Shown: positions 52,990 to 62,279, counted from the stretch's first letter. The stretch is 64,000 nt of DNA from Lysobacteraceae bacterium PS02340 (GCA_029959605.1 JASCOC010000003.1:62001-126000), one strand, 5' to 3'. Numbers and translations are program-made. The notes: generated from the letters alone by a model not told the origin.

Positions 52990-54684
52990 ATGTCCCGTCC
53001 CGTCCTGACCGTCGTCTGCGCGTTGTGGCTGGTCGCCTGTGGCGGTCGCGACAGCGACGCGGCGGTGCAGGCGCAGACCGCGCCGGGTGCGCCGATGCCG
53101 CCTGCGGCGGTGGTCGTCAACGAGACGCCGGCCGGGCAGCGGATCGAGGCCGACGTGCGCGTGCTGGCAGACGATGCGATGGCCGGACGCGAGACCGGCA
53201 CCCCGGGCTTCGACAGCGCCGCCGACCACGTTGCGCGTCGCTTCGCCGAGAGCGGTCTGCAGCCGGCCGGCGACGACGGCAGCTGGTTCCAGCGGGTGCC
53301 GCTGGTGCGCGCGGTGGCGGATCCGGCCGCGGCGACGCTGTCGGTGTCGCGCAATGGCCGCACGATCGCGCTGCGGCCGAACGACCAGTTCCTGCCAATG
53401 CCGGATTTCAACGCCGTCGAGGGTGAGGTCACCGCGCCGGTGGTGTTCGTCGGACAGGCGATCCACGCGCCGGAACTCGGCCACGACGATTTCGCCGGGG
53501 TCGAGCTGCAGGGCCGCATCGCCATCGTGTTCGGCGGCGCGCCGCGCGGTTTCGAGCCCAATCCGCACGCCCACTACGCCAGCCTGCGCACCAAGACGGA
53601 CGCGGTGGTCGCGCGCGGCGCGGTCGGTCTGGTGCTGGTCAACACTGTCGACGACGAAGCCGGCATGCCGTGGGCGCGCAGCGTCGCGCAGGCGGAGCGG
53701 CCGGCGATGCGCCTGCGGGATGCCGACGATCGTCCGGTCGATGCGCCTGCGCAGTTGCGCGCGAGCGCGCGCGTCGCCGCGACGGCCGCCGATCTGGTCT
53801 TCGCCGACGGCCCGCGCACGGCCGCGCAACTGTTCGAGGCCGCGCGTGCCGGCACGCTGAAACCCTTCGCGCTGCCCGGCACGCTGACGCTGCGCACACG
53901 CAGCCGCATCGACACGCTCGAATCGCGCAACGTGCTCGGCGTGCTGCCGGGCCGCGACGCGGCACGCGCCGGCGAGTCGCTCGTGCACACCGCGCACCTC
54001 GACCACATCGGGACCGGCACGCCGGTCGACGGCGACGCGATCTACAACGGCGCGCTCGACAATGCGCTGGGCGTGGCGATCCTGATCGAGGCCGCGCGCA
54101 CGCTGGCCGAAGGCGACACCGCGCCGGCGCGCAGCACGGTCTTCGCTGCGTTGACCGCGGAGGAGCAGGGCCTGCTCGGCGCCGAATGGCTGGCGCGGCA
54201 TCCGCCGGCCAAGGCCGGCAGGCTGGTCGCCAACCTCAATATCGACATGCCGATCCTGACTGCGCCGACGCGCGACATCGTCGCGATCGGCAGCGAACAT
54301 TCCACGCTGTCGGCCGCGGTGACGCAGGCCGCCGGCGAAGTCGGCGTCGAGGTGTCGCCCGATCCGTTCCCGGAAGAAGTCGCGTTCGTGCGCAGCGACC
54401 AGTACGCCTTCGTGCGCGCCGGCATTCCCGCGCTGTATCTCGATGCCGGCGTCGCGCCGGCCAACGACGACCAGAAGCCGAAGATCGCGGCGACCTGGTT
54501 CCTGCGCAACTGCTACCACCAGCCCTGCGACCAGGTGGATCTGCCGATCCAGTACGGCGATGCCGCGCGGATGGCGCAGGTCGTGGTCGCATTGACGCGC
54601 ATCGTGGGCGATGCCGATGCACCGCCGCGCTGGAACGACGGCGACTTCTTCGGCACGCGTTTCGGCGACCGTCCCGCGCGCTGA
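52990..54684 (+). CDS. M28-family peptidase lipoprotein with inserted PA domain
   Basis: 564 residues. Lipoprotein signal ends LWLVAC (cysteine 17). A protease-associated (PA) insert lies about 140-270 (VVFVGQAIHAPELGHDDFAG). The zinc-peptidase core holds HTAHLDHIG near residue 340, GALDNALG near 358, the catalytic TAEEQG near 394, and NLNIDMP near 417. YHQPCDQ near 515 provides the last ligand. It probably acts in the periplasm or outside as an aminopeptidase. The patatin gene follows on the same strand after 99 bases. Confidence 0.92.
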   Translation: MSRPVLTVVCALWLVACGGRDSDAAVQAQTAPGAPMPPAAVVVNETPAGQRIEADVRVLADDAMAGRETGTPGFDSAADHVARRFAESGLQPAGDDGSWFQRVPLVRAVADPAAATLSVSRNGRTIALRPNDQFLPMPDFNAVEGEVTAPVVFVGQAIHAPELGHDDFAGVELQGRIAIVFGGAPRGFEPNPHAHYASLRTKTDAVVARGAVGLVLVNTVDDEAGMPWARSVAQAERPAMRLRDADDRPVDAPAQLRASARVAATAADLVFADGPRTAAQLFEAARAGTLKPFALPGTLTLRTRSRIDTLESRNVLGVLPGRDAARAGESLVHTAHLDHIGTGTPVDGDAIYNGALDNALGVAILIEAARTLAEGDTAPARSTVFAALTAEEQGLLGAEWLARHPPAKAGRLVANLNIDMPILTAPTRDIVAIGSEHSTLSAAVTQAAGEVGVEVSPDPFPEEVAFVRSDQYAFVRAGIPALYLDAGVAPANDDQKPKIAATWFLRNCYHQPCDQVDLPIQYGDAARMAQVVVALTRIVGDADAPPRWNDGDFFGTRFGDRPAR

Positions 54685-54783
54685 TCCGCGGTCGCAGGTC
54701 CGCAAGCACCCGCGCGGTGCTTCAGCCGCCGACAGGCGAGACGCCGGTATCCTCGGCGGCACTCCAGAACCGGCGTCCCTCGC

Positions 54784-55824
54784 ATGCGTCTCCGCACCCC
54801 GTTCCGCCAGGCGCGTACCGCGCTGCTCGTCGCCGGCCTGTGCGTGCTCGCGGCCTGTGGTCGTGACGACGTGCGTCCGACGCCGCCGGTCGCGGTGCAG
54901 CCGACGACACCCGCGGCGGTCGCACCGCGCCCGCAGCCGGTGCGGATCGGCCTGGCGCTCGGTGGTGGCGCGGCGAAGGGCTTCGCGCACATCGGCGTGA
55001 TCAAGATGCTGGAAGCCAACGGCATCAAGGCCGACGTCGTGGCGGGCACCAGCGCCGGCAGCGTGGTCGGCGCGCTGTACGCCAGCGGTATGGATCCGTT
55101 TCAGATGCAGGAGCGCGCGGTCGCGCTCGACGAGTCGAGCATCCGCGATGTGCGCCTGTTCTCCGGCGGCTTGGTGCAGGGCGTCGCATTGCAGAACTAC
55201 GTCAACCAGGAAGTCGGCAACCGCACGCTGGACCGCATGCGCATTCCCTTCGCCGCCGTCGCGACGCGACTGGAAACCGGCGACCGCATCGTATTCGTGC
55301 GCGGCAATACCGGTCAGGCGGTGCGCGCGTCGAGCAGCGTGCCCGGCGTGTTCGAGCCGGTGAAGATCGGCGACCGGCATTACGTCGACGGCGGCGTCGT
55401 CAGTCCGGTGCCGGTCGATGCCGCGAAGCAGCTCGGCGCCGACCTGGTGATCGCGGTCGACATCTCCAGCAAGGCCAGCGGCACGATGCCCGGCAGCATG
55501 CTCGGCATCGTCAACCAGTCGATCGCGATCATGGGCCAGAACCTCGGCCGCCAGGAACTCGCGCGCGCCGACGTGGTGATCCGTCCGCAAGTCAACGACA
55601 TCGGCCCGGCGAGTTTCGAGCAGCGCAACGCGGCGATCCTGCAGGGCGAACGCGCCGCGCTGGCCGCGATGCCGCAGATCCGCGCGAAGATCGCCGAACT
55701 CGAGCGCGCCCGCGCCGCCGCGCGCACGCCGGTCAAGCCGGTGGAACCGGAACCGGTCGACATCGACTGCGGCGACAGCTGGGTGCGCCGCCTCAATCCG
55801 TTCGCGAAGGAACGGGCCTGCTGA
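54784..55824 (+). CDS. Patatin-like phospholipase lipoprotein (RssA-type)
   Basis: 346 residues. A lipoprotein signal ends VLAAC (cysteine 25), with a proline-rich linker. The oxyanion loop is LALGGGAAKGFAHIGV near 60, the nucleophile lies in GTSAGS near 92, and the aspartate of the Ser-Asp dyad in YVDGGVVSPVP near 203. The resemblance is to RssA/NTE-family lipid acyl hydrolases. It is probably anchored at an envelope membrane. TATCCT 30 bases upstream is a possible -10 box of its own. Confidence 0.92.
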   Translation: MRLRTPFRQARTALLVAGLCVLAACGRDDVRPTPPVAVQPTTPAAVAPRPQPVRIGLALGGGAAKGFAHIGVIKMLEANGIKADVVAGTSAGSVVGALYASGMDPFQMQERAVALDESSIRDVRLFSGGLVQGVALQNYVNQEVGNRTLDRMRIPFAAVATRLETGDRIVFVRGNTGQAVRASSSVPGVFEPVKIGDRHYVDGGVVSPVPVDAAKQLGADLVIAVDISSKASGTMPGSMLGIVNQSIAIMGQNLGRQELARADVVIRPQVNDIGPASFEQRNAAILQGERAALAAMPQIRAKIAELERARAAARTPVKPVEPEPVDIDCGDSWVRRLNPFAKERAC

Positions 55825-55927
55825 GCGGGTGTTGGTTGGTGGTTGGTGGCTGCGCGTCGGTGACTCTGTAGTTCGCGTCGGCGCATGTTTTCTTGCGCGA
55901 CGCAATGCAACGGATTACGGCTTTAGA

Positions 55928-56218
55928 GCCCCTCTCCCTCCGGGAGAGGGGTTGGGGTGAGGGCTAACGCTCGCGGCTTACTTCGCTGCCGCAATGTTGC
56001 CAGCGTTGTGCCGACGCGTTCCTGGTGACGATTGGTGGAGCTCGGATGCGTCCCCGCGCGGGCTTGGCAGTTGCGGGACGCAGTGCCAACCGCGAGTCGT
56101 CTGAGAGCGGCAGAACGATCACACGATCAAACGCAGGCATCTCCGCGAGGGGCCGCCCCCTCACCCCACCATTTGCTTTGCAAATGGTCCTCCCCTCTCC
56201 CAGCGGGAGAGGGGCCTA
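55928..56218. repeat. Two dispersed repeats in the 424-base gap after the patatin gene
   Basis: At 55928-55964 the hairpin CCCTCTCCC-TCC-GGGAGAGGG leads into GTTGGGGTGAGGGC. At 56155-56215 the inverse unit GCCCCCTCACCCCACC carries an inserted perfect hairpin ACCATTTGC-TTT-GCAAATGGT before CCCCTCTCCC-AGC-GGGAGAGGGG. The rest of 55825-56248 shows no gene I can support. Confidence 0.65.
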
Positions 56219-56248
56219 GGTTGTCATCCGCTGCGCGGATGACGTTTT

Positions 56249-57121
56249 CTAGTGGGGCATCTCATCGCGGATGCGCAGAAAGCGCGCAAAGCGGGGCAGG
56301 CCCGTCGACGTCAGGCCGTTGTAGCGATACGTGACCCAACTACCGAGCGGCGGTGGATCGGCGCGTTGCGCATCGGTGAAGCCGGTGCCGATGCGGAACT
56401 GGCGGCCGTCGTGATGTTCGACGACGAGCGCGCCGAGCATGCCCGTGTACTTGCCCTTGCCGGGTGCATGCGCGAGCACGCGCGCTTCGGCATCGTCGTG
56501 CGGCTTGAGTTTGAGCAGTGCATTGCTGCGGCCGACGCCGTAGCGCGCATCGGCATGGTGCAGCATCAGACCTTCGCCGCCGGCTGCAACGACCTGCGCC
56601 AGACGCGCATCGAGTGCGGCGCGCGATGCGACGCGGTCCTGTTCGACCATACGCAGATGCGGATGCGCGGTCCGCGCGATGAGCGTTCGCATCGCAGCGA
56701 CACGGTCGGCGAACGGTCCCGGATGCGCGGGCAGGTCGAACACCATGAAGCGCACCGCCTCCCACGCCGCAGGGTCGGGCCGCGTGCTGCGTGCGATGCC
56801 GCTGACGACGTCGAACCGGTTGCGCGCGATCCACAGTTCGCCGTCCAGCGGTGTCGCCGGCCAGCCCTGCACGAAGCCCGGCGGCGCCGCGATGCGATGT
56901 CCGCCGCGTGTCCACAGCGCCCGGCCGTCCCATCGGGCGCGCACACCATCGAGTTTCTCGCTGACGAAGTACGCAGGCACATCGATCGGCGTGGTGCCGA
57001 GATCGCGCGCGAGCATCAGGGCGGGCGGCGAGGGCGTGGCGGCCTGCAGCGCGGTGGAGACCGCACACAGCAGCAGAATCAATGCGAGCGAGAGGCTTCG
57101 ACGCGCATAGCGGAGCGGCAT
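56249..57121 (-). CDS. Exported ATP-dependent DNA ligase (LigE type)
   Basis: 290 residues. A signal peptide (LSLALILLLCAVSTALQA, cleaved near 27) precedes a minimal ligase: nucleotidyltransferase motif I SEKLDGVRARW with the nucleophile lysine near 55, motif III region PLDGELWIARNRF near 93, motif IV GGEGLMLHH near 187, motif V ALLKLKPHDDAEARV near 203, and an OB domain that begins GALVVEHHDGRQF. Small exported ligases of this group are thought to seal nicks in DNA outside the cytoplasm, in biofilm or during uptake. The gene is single, flanked by repeats on both sides. Confidence 0.92.
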   Translation of the reverse strand: MPLRYARRSLSLALILLLCAVSTALQAATPSPPALMLARDLGTTPIDVPAYFVSEKLDGVRARWDGRALWTRGGHRIAAPPGFVQGWPATPLDGELWIARNRFDVVSGIARSTRPDPAAWEAVRFMVFDLPAHPGPFADRVAAMRTLIARTAHPHLRMVEQDRVASRAALDARLAQVVAAGGEGLMLHHADARYGVGRSNALLKLKPHDDAEARVLAHAPGKGKYTGMLGALVVEHHDGRQFRIGTGFTDAQRADPPPLGSWVTYRYNGLTSTGLPRFARFLRIRDEMPH

Positions 57122-57253
57122 CGGCGGACTCCGGTGGATTCGGGCAGCCAGCGTGCGATACGGGTGCGAGTCGTTGGGATCGCCTCAGGAAGTGAAACGT
57201 CGTCGGCGGGGCCCGCAGTCCGATGTGGGATTCCGGGCACGAGATGCCATGAC

Positions 57254-57422
57254 TGCGTTCGCAGGATGGGTAGAGCCCAGCGAAACCCGTTGTCTGTGTT
57301 CGACGGATGTGACGCGTCGGAGCGCTTCGTCGCCTGACGCGTTTTTTCCGCAAAGGGCCCGCCCGCACCCCACCATCGGTATCCGCCGATGGTTCCCCCT
57401 TTCCCGTTGAAGGGAGAGGGGC
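57254..57422. repeat. Two dispersed repeats in the 333-base gap before algC
   Basis: At 57254-57293 TGCGTTCGCAGGATGGGTAG with AGCGAAACCC resembles the inverse of 747-786. At 57360-57422 a CCCGCACCCC unit carries an inserted hairpin ACCATCGG-TATCCG-CCGATGGT and closes with CTTTCCC-GTTGA-GGGAGAGGGG-type pairing. The gap has no gene I can support. Confidence 0.6.
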
Positions 57423-57454
57423 CAACGTATCTCCGCCATGGGCGGAAGACGCGC

Positions 57455-59791
57455 TTAGAAGGGCAACGCCAGACCGGGATCGATCGCCAGCAGCTGCTGG
57501 CGGAAGGTCTGCTGGATGCGCACGAGCGCATCGCGGGTGTCGGCGTCGAAGCGCAGCACCAGCACTGGCGTGGTATTCGACGCACGCACCAGCCCCCAGC
57601 CGTCGGGCCAGTCGGCGCGCACGCCGTCGATCGTCGACAGGCGCGCGCCGTCGAACGCGGATTCGGCCTGCACGCGGGCGACGAAGCTGTGCGGGTCGTC
57701 GTTGGGCGCGGGCACCTTGATCTCGGGCGTCGAGATGCCGTTGGGCAGCGCCTTGAGCACCGCGGACGGGTCGTCGTCGAGCGCGAGGATTTCGAGCAGA
57801 CGCGCGGCGGCATAGATGCCGTCGTCGAAGCCGTACCAGCGTTCGGCGAAGAAGAAGTGACCGCTCATCTCTCCGGCCAGTTCCGCGCCGGTCTCGCGCA
57901 TCTTGGCCTTGATCAGCGAGTGGCCGGTCTTCCACATCAGCGGGCTGCCGCCGTGGCGCAGCACGTGGCCGGGCAGGCGGCCGGTGCACTTGACGTCGAA
58001 GACGATCATCGCGCCCGGGTTGCGTTCCAGCACGTCGGCGGCGAACAGCATCAGCAGGCGGTCGGCGAAGATGTTCTCGCCGTCCTTCGTGACCACGCCG
58101 AGGCGGTCACCGTCGCCGTCGAAAGCGATGCCGAGGTCCGCGTCGAAACGCTGCACCGTGCGCACCAGGTCTTCGAGGTTCTGCGGCTCGCTCGGATCGG
58201 GATGATGGTTCGGGAACGTGCCGTCGATGTCGCAGTACAGCGGCACGACTTCGGCGCCGATCGCTTCCAGCACGCGGGGGCCGAGTTCACCGGCCACGCC
58301 GTTGCCGGCATCGACGACGATCTTCAGCGGACGCGCGATCTGGATGTCGTCGGCGATGCGCCGCACGTAGTCCTCGCTGATGTCGCGCTCCGACACCGCG
58401 CCCGGCTGCGGCGCCGTGTGCAGGCGGTCGTCGGCGACGCGCGTGTGCAGATCGGTGATCGCATCGCCCGACAGCGTCTCGCCGCCGACGACGATCTTGA
58501 AGCCGTTGTAGTCCGGCGGGTTGTGGCTGCCGGTCACCGAGATGCAGCAGCCGGTGCGCAGGTGATACGCGCCGAAGTAGACCAGCGGCGTCGGCGCCAT
58601 GCCGATGTCGATGACGTTGCGCCCGGCCTTGCGCAGACCGGCGATCAGGCCGGCGACGAGATCCGGACCCGACAGGCGGCCATCGCGGCCGACCACGATG
58701 TCGGCCAGATCCTGTTCGCGCATCAGCGAACCGACGGCCTGGCCGATCAGTTCGGCGACGCCCGCATCGAGCGTCGTGCCGACCACGCCGCGGATGTCGT
58801 AGGCGCGGAAGATCGACGGGTCGAGGATCACCGACGACGCCGCGGCCTTCTTCTTCGGCGCCTCGCTGCGCGCCGGCACAGGCGGCGGCGCGATGCCGTC
58901 CTCGCCTTCGACACCGTGTGCCGGCGTGCGCAGCGCCTCGGCGAACGTCGGCGTGGTGTCTTCGGCCTTCGCGACCGACGTGGCGCCGCGCGGCAGTCGG
59001 TACACCACCACCGCGAGCAGCAAGAACACGCCCGCACCGGCGAGCAGCGGGATCGCACCCAGACCCAGCAACGGCGGGTCGACACGCGGCACGGCGGCGG
59101 CGATGCGCAGCGGCGTGCCGGGGATCGGCTGGGCCATGCGCGCCGCGACATTGGACAGGCCTTCGTCGCCGCGCGAGAGCAGCGTGTGGTTGCCCTGGCG
59201 CAGCGCGAGATAGGTCGCGCCGTCCAACGGCGCAGCTTCGAGACCGGCCGTCGCGAGCGCCATCGGCAGCTGCGCCAGGGCGACGCCGGCCAGGCGCGTG
59301 TCGACACGCGCGGGCGCGGCGATCAGCACGCGCGGCGCGCCGTCGATCTGGGCGATGGCGAGCACGGCGCGGTCCTCGACCAGCGCCGCTTCGAGCGCGG
59401 ACAGACGACCGAAGCCGCCATCGTCCAGACCCGCGTAGGCGTCCTTGAGATCGGCCGGCACGATCGTCGCGGCTTCGAGCTGCGGCCAGTCGGTGGCGAG
59501 CGCGGTGCCGGCCGCGGCGAGGTCGCCCGTCGCCAGCGCGCGCTGCACGGCGGCGTCGGCGATGCGCGTGTCGATGCGCTTGAGTTCCGCGCCGAGCGAC
59601 TGCTGCGTCGCGCCGACCGCGGCATCGCGTCCCTGTTCGGCGGCGGCGGTGCGCTGTTCGCCGCGCAGCTGCTGCCAGCCGTTCCAGGCGAACCACAGCG
59701 CCAGCACGGCCAGCAGCACGGCCAGCAATGGTGCGGCCTGGCGCAGCTGCGCCAGTACTGCCGCCGCCTGTCGCGGTTCCTTCTCGCTCAT
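57455..59791 (-). CDS. algC: Phosphomannomutase/phosphoglucomutase with N-terminal membrane domain
   Basis: 778 residues. The N-terminal part (about 1-300) has two membrane helices (LLAVLLAVLALWFAWNGW near 25 and PLLAGAGVFLLLAVVVYRLP near 265) enclosing a likely periplasmic alanine-rich domain. The C-terminal 450 residues are an alpha-D-phosphohexomutase: FRAYDIRGVVG, the phosphoserine in VTGSHNPPDYNG near 440, the metal loop FDGDGDRLGV near 560, and the sugar loop GEMSGHFFF near 645. It supplies mannose-1-P and glucose-1-P for LPS and exopolysaccharide (xanA in Xanthomonas). GGGGA fits the ATG at 59791 better than 59797. It follows dut in the coaC-coaB-dut unit. Confidence 0.93.
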   Translation of the reverse strand: MSEKEPRQAAAVLAQLRQAAPLLAVLLAVLALWFAWNGWQQLRGEQRTAAAEQGRDAAVGATQQSLGAELKRIDTRIADAAVQRALATGDLAAAGTALATDWPQLEAATIVPADLKDAYAGLDDGGFGRLSALEAALVEDRAVLAIAQIDGAPRVLIAAPARVDTRLAGVALAQLPMALATAGLEAAPLDGATYLALRQGNHTLLSRGDEGLSNVAARMAQPIPGTPLRIAAAVPRVDPPLLGLGAIPLLAGAGVFLLLAVVVYRLPRGATSVAKAEDTTPTFAEALRTPAHGVEGEDGIAPPPVPARSEAPKKKAAASSVILDPSIFRAYDIRGVVGTTLDAGVAELIGQAVGSLMREQDLADIVVGRDGRLSGPDLVAGLIAGLRKAGRNVIDIGMAPTPLVYFGAYHLRTGCCISVTGSHNPPDYNGFKIVVGGETLSGDAITDLHTRVADDRLHTAPQPGAVSERDISEDYVRRIADDIQIARPLKIVVDAGNGVAGELGPRVLEAIGAEVVPLYCDIDGTFPNHHPDPSEPQNLEDLVRTVQRFDADLGIAFDGDGDRLGVVTKDGENIFADRLLMLFAADVLERNPGAMIVFDVKCTGRLPGHVLRHGGSPLMWKTGHSLIKAKMRETGAELAGEMSGHFFFAERWYGFDDGIYAAARLLEILALDDDPSAVLKALPNGISTPEIKVPAPNDDPHSFVARVQAESAFDGARLSTIDGVRADWPDGWGLVRASNTTPVLVLRFDADTRDALVRIQQTFRQQLLAIDPGLALPF

Positions 59792-59803
59792 CTGCATTCC
59801 CCG

Positions 59804-60277
59804 TCAGCGCACGCCGGAATGGCCGAACCCCCCGGCCCCGCGCGTGGTTTCGGCGAAAGTATCCACCACATTCAGGGTCGCCCGCACGACCGGAAGCATG
59901 ACCAGCTGCGCAATCCGGTCGCCCGGTTCGATCGTGAAGGCGTCCTTGCCGCGATTCCAGATGCTGATCATCAGCGGGCCCTGGTAGTCGGCGTCGATCA
60001 GGCCGGTGCCGTTGCCGAGCACGATGCCGTGCTTGTGGCCCAGGCCCGAGCGCGGCAGCACCACGGCGCAGAGGCCGGAATCGCCGATGTGGATCGACAG
60101 CCCCGACGGCAGCAGCGACACATCGCCCGGCAGCAGGGTCAGCGGTTCGTCGAGCGCGGCGCGCAGGTCGAGTCCGGCGCTGCCGTCGGTGGCGTAGGCC
60201 GGCAGCGGCCACTGCTGGCCGAAGCGCGCGTCGAGCACGCGGACATCGAGAATGTGGTGCGTGGCGGCAGTACTCAT
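59804..60277 (-). CDS. dut: dUTP pyrophosphatase
   Basis: 157 residues. Trimeric enzyme that hydrolyses dUTP to dUMP. The five motifs are visible: [12 protein letters not shown] (28-39), PRSGLG near 76, [13 protein letters not shown] near 89-101, GDRIAQLV near 121, and the C-terminal [10 protein letters not shown]. The ATG overlaps the coaB stop as ATGA, so translation is coupled. The coaBC-dut linkage is widespread in gammaproteobacteria and other groups. Confidence 0.97.
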   Translation of the reverse strand: MSTAATHHILDVRVLDARFGQQWPLPAYATDGSAGLDLRAALDEPLTLLPGDVSLLPSGLSIHIGDSGLCAVVLPRSGLGHKHGIVLGNGTGLIDADYQGPLMISIWNRGKDAFTIEPGDRIAQLVMLPVVRATLNVVDTFAETTRGAGGFGHSGVR

Positions 60278-60942
60278 CGCGGATCCTGTGTGAGGCGGGC
60301 GGCGACCAGCGCGACCAGACGGTCGGCGATCTCGGCCTTGGAAGCGGGGCCGAGCTGCACGTGGCCCGCGGCGTCGTGCACCAGCAGCGTGTTGTCGTCG
60401 CCTTCGAATCCGCTGCCGGCGATGCCGACGCGATTGGCGGCGATCAGATCGACGCGCTTGGCGGCGAGCTTGACGCGCGCGTTGACGTCGACATCGTCGG
60501 TCTCGGCGGCGAAACCGACGACCAGCTGCGGGCGCGGGTCGGCGACGGCGACGTCGGCGAGGATGTCGCGGGTGCGCACCAGATGCAGGTCGAGGCCGTC
60601 CTCACCCGGGCGCTTCTTGATCTTCGAAGGTGCGACCTGCGCCGGGGTGAAGTCCGCGACCGCGGCGGCGCCGATGTAGAGGTCGGCCGGCAGCGCGTCG
60701 AACACGGCGGCATGCATCTGCGCGGCCGAGCGCACGTCGATGCGCTGCACGCCGTCGGGCGTCGGCAGGTGCACGGGGCCGGCGACGAGCACCACGTCGG
60801 CGCCGGCACGCTGCGCGGCCGCAGCGATCGCGAAGCCCATCTTGCCGCTGCTGCGGTTGCCGAGGAAGCGGACCGGATCGAGGTCTTCGAACGTCGGGCC
60901 GGCGGTGACCAGCACGCGGCGCCCGGTGAGCAACGTGCTCAT
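60274..60942 (-). CDS. coaB: Phosphopantothenate-cysteine ligase domain (CoaB half)
   Basis: 222 residues. It starts [21 protein letters not shown], then [43 protein letters not shown] with KIKK, and [13 protein letters not shown], the conserved CTP-dependent ligase blocks. In most bacteria this is the C-terminal half of fused CoaBC. Here it is a separate frame; its ATG overlaps the coaC stop (ATGA) and no good ribosome site lies before it, only GCCGGT. Whether it is truly separate or reflects a -1 frameshift or sequence error is not decidable here. Confidence 0.85.
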   Translation of the reverse strand: MSTLLTGRRVLVTAGPTFEDLDPVRFLGNRSSGKMGFAIAAAAQRAGADVVLVAGPVHLPTPDGVQRIDVRSAAQMHAAVFDALPADLYIGAAAVADFTPAQVAPSKIKKRPGEDGLDLHLVRTRDILADVAVADPRPQLVVGFAAETDDVDVNARVKLAAKRVDLIAANRVGIAGSGFEGDDNTLLVHDAAGHVQLGPASKAEIADRLVALVAARLTQDPR

Positions 60943-61490
60943 ACCGGCAGCGCGGCAACGATCGCCTGCGGCTCGGCGAGACGGCCGGGACCGGATTCGC
61001 CCTCGGCCAGCGGACCGTCCTCGGGGCCGATCACCTGAGCGCCGCGCTCGCGCAACAGCGCGATGTTCGCCTGCGTCGCCGGATGCAGCCACATGCGGTG
61101 GTTCATCGCCGGGCACACGGTCAGCGGCGCCGTCGTCGCCAGGCACAGCGTGGTCACGAGGTTGTCGGCGAAGCCGTGCGCGAGCTTGGCGAGCGTGTTC
61201 GCCGTCGCCGGCGCCACGACCACGCGGGTCGCCCAGCGCGCGAGCTCGATGTGGCCCATCGCGGCTTCCGCGCCGGGGTCCCACAATGTGGTGCGCACGG
61301 CGTTGTGCGAGACGGCCTGGAAGGTCGTCGCGGACACGAAATGCTGCGCGCTCTCGGTCATCGCCACGCGGACCTCGGCGCCGGCGTCGCGCAGCCGGCG
61401 GACCAGGTCCGCGGCCTTGTACGCGGCGATGCCGCCACACACGCACAGCAGGATGCGCTGCCCGTGCAGCGGGGTCGATGCGGCGCCCAT
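60939..61490 (-). CDS. coaC: Phosphopantothenoylcysteine decarboxylase domain (CoaC half)
   Basis: 183 residues. The flavoprotein fold begins [22 protein letters not shown]; the catalytic histidine lies in GHIELARWA near 79; the substrate loop is [10 protein letters not shown] near 127-136; [20 protein letters not shown] closes the domain. It makes 4'-phosphopantetheine from phosphopantothenoylcysteine. The frame stops at TGA after LPV, where fused CoaBC proteins continue. Together the two halves total 405 residues, the size of the usual fusion, so no part is missing. Confidence 0.88.
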   Translation of the reverse strand: MGAASTPLHGQRILLCVCGGIAAYKAADLVRRLRDAGAEVRVAMTESAQHFVSATTFQAVSHNAVRTTLWDPGAEAAMGHIELARWATRVVVAPATANTLAKLAHGFADNLVTTLCLATTAPLTVCPAMNHRMWLHPATQANIALLRERGAQVIGPEDGPLAEGESGPGRLAEPQAIVAALPV

Positions 61491-61663
61491 CGTCGGCGTT
61501 GTCCTACCGGAAAACCGGCCGACAGCTTACCCGAAGCGATGTCCGCAGCCGCTGCCGGGCCAGCGTCGCGCGCGCTGCAATGGAGGCCTCGCCGGTCCGG
61601 GCGCGGCGCGCATCCTTCCCCTGGGACGCGACGCCCCGCACCGGCGTTCCGTCTGGAGACCGC

Positions 61664-62279
61664 ATGCACATCCGCGAATGGCCGGCCGGCGAACGGCCGC
61701 GCGAGAAACTGCTGGGACAGGGCGCGGCCGCGCTGTCGGATGCCGAACTGCTGGCGATTTTCCTCGGCTCGGGCCTGCGCGGGCAGGACGCGGTCGCGAC
61801 TGCGCGACAACTGCTCGCGTCACACGGGCCGCTGCGCACACTGATCGAACGCGGCGGCGCTGGAACTCGGCAACCGCGTGCTCGCCGCCGATCTCGCACG
61901 CGGCGAGGCGATGACCGACCCCACCGCCGCCGGCCGCTATTTCTCGCAGCGTCTGCGCGGCTTCGCCCACGAGGTCTTCGCCGTGTTGTTCCTCGACAGC
62001 AGGCACCGCGCGCTGGCCTTCGAGGAACTGTTCCGCGGCACGATCGACGGCGCCGAAGTGCATCCGCGCGAGGTCGTGCGTCGCGCACTGGCGCACAACG
62101 CCGCGGCGGTGATCGTGGGCCACAACCATCCCAGCGGCAGCCGCGAACCCAGCGCCGCCGATCGCGCGGTGACGGCGCAACTCAAGCAGGCGCTGTCGCT
62201 GGTCGACGTGCGGCTGCTCGATCACTTCGTCGTCGGCGATGGCGCGGCGGTCTCGCTGGCGGCGCGGGGCTGGGTGTGA
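61664..62279 (+). pseudogene. radC: radC with internal deletion and frameshift
   Basis: RadC/JAB-domain protein split over two frames. The first frame ([38 protein letters not shown], ending [10 protein letters not shown]) runs from 61664 to about 61856. The second frame resumes at [16 protein letters not shown] (61857) and runs to 62279 with the intact metal motif [13 protein letters not shown] and the C-terminus [18 protein letters not shown]. About 20-25 residues that normally carry the helix-hairpin-helix (LPGLGPA region) are missing at the junction, which is a GGCGGCG repeat. The ribosome site GGAG is intact. Either a real loss or an assembly error. Confidence 0.85.

Noticed and set aside
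57389..60679. A 1096-codon open frame opposite algC, dut and coaB
   Set aside because: Composition typical of an antisense frame; the minus strand carries intact catalytic motifs of three enzymes.
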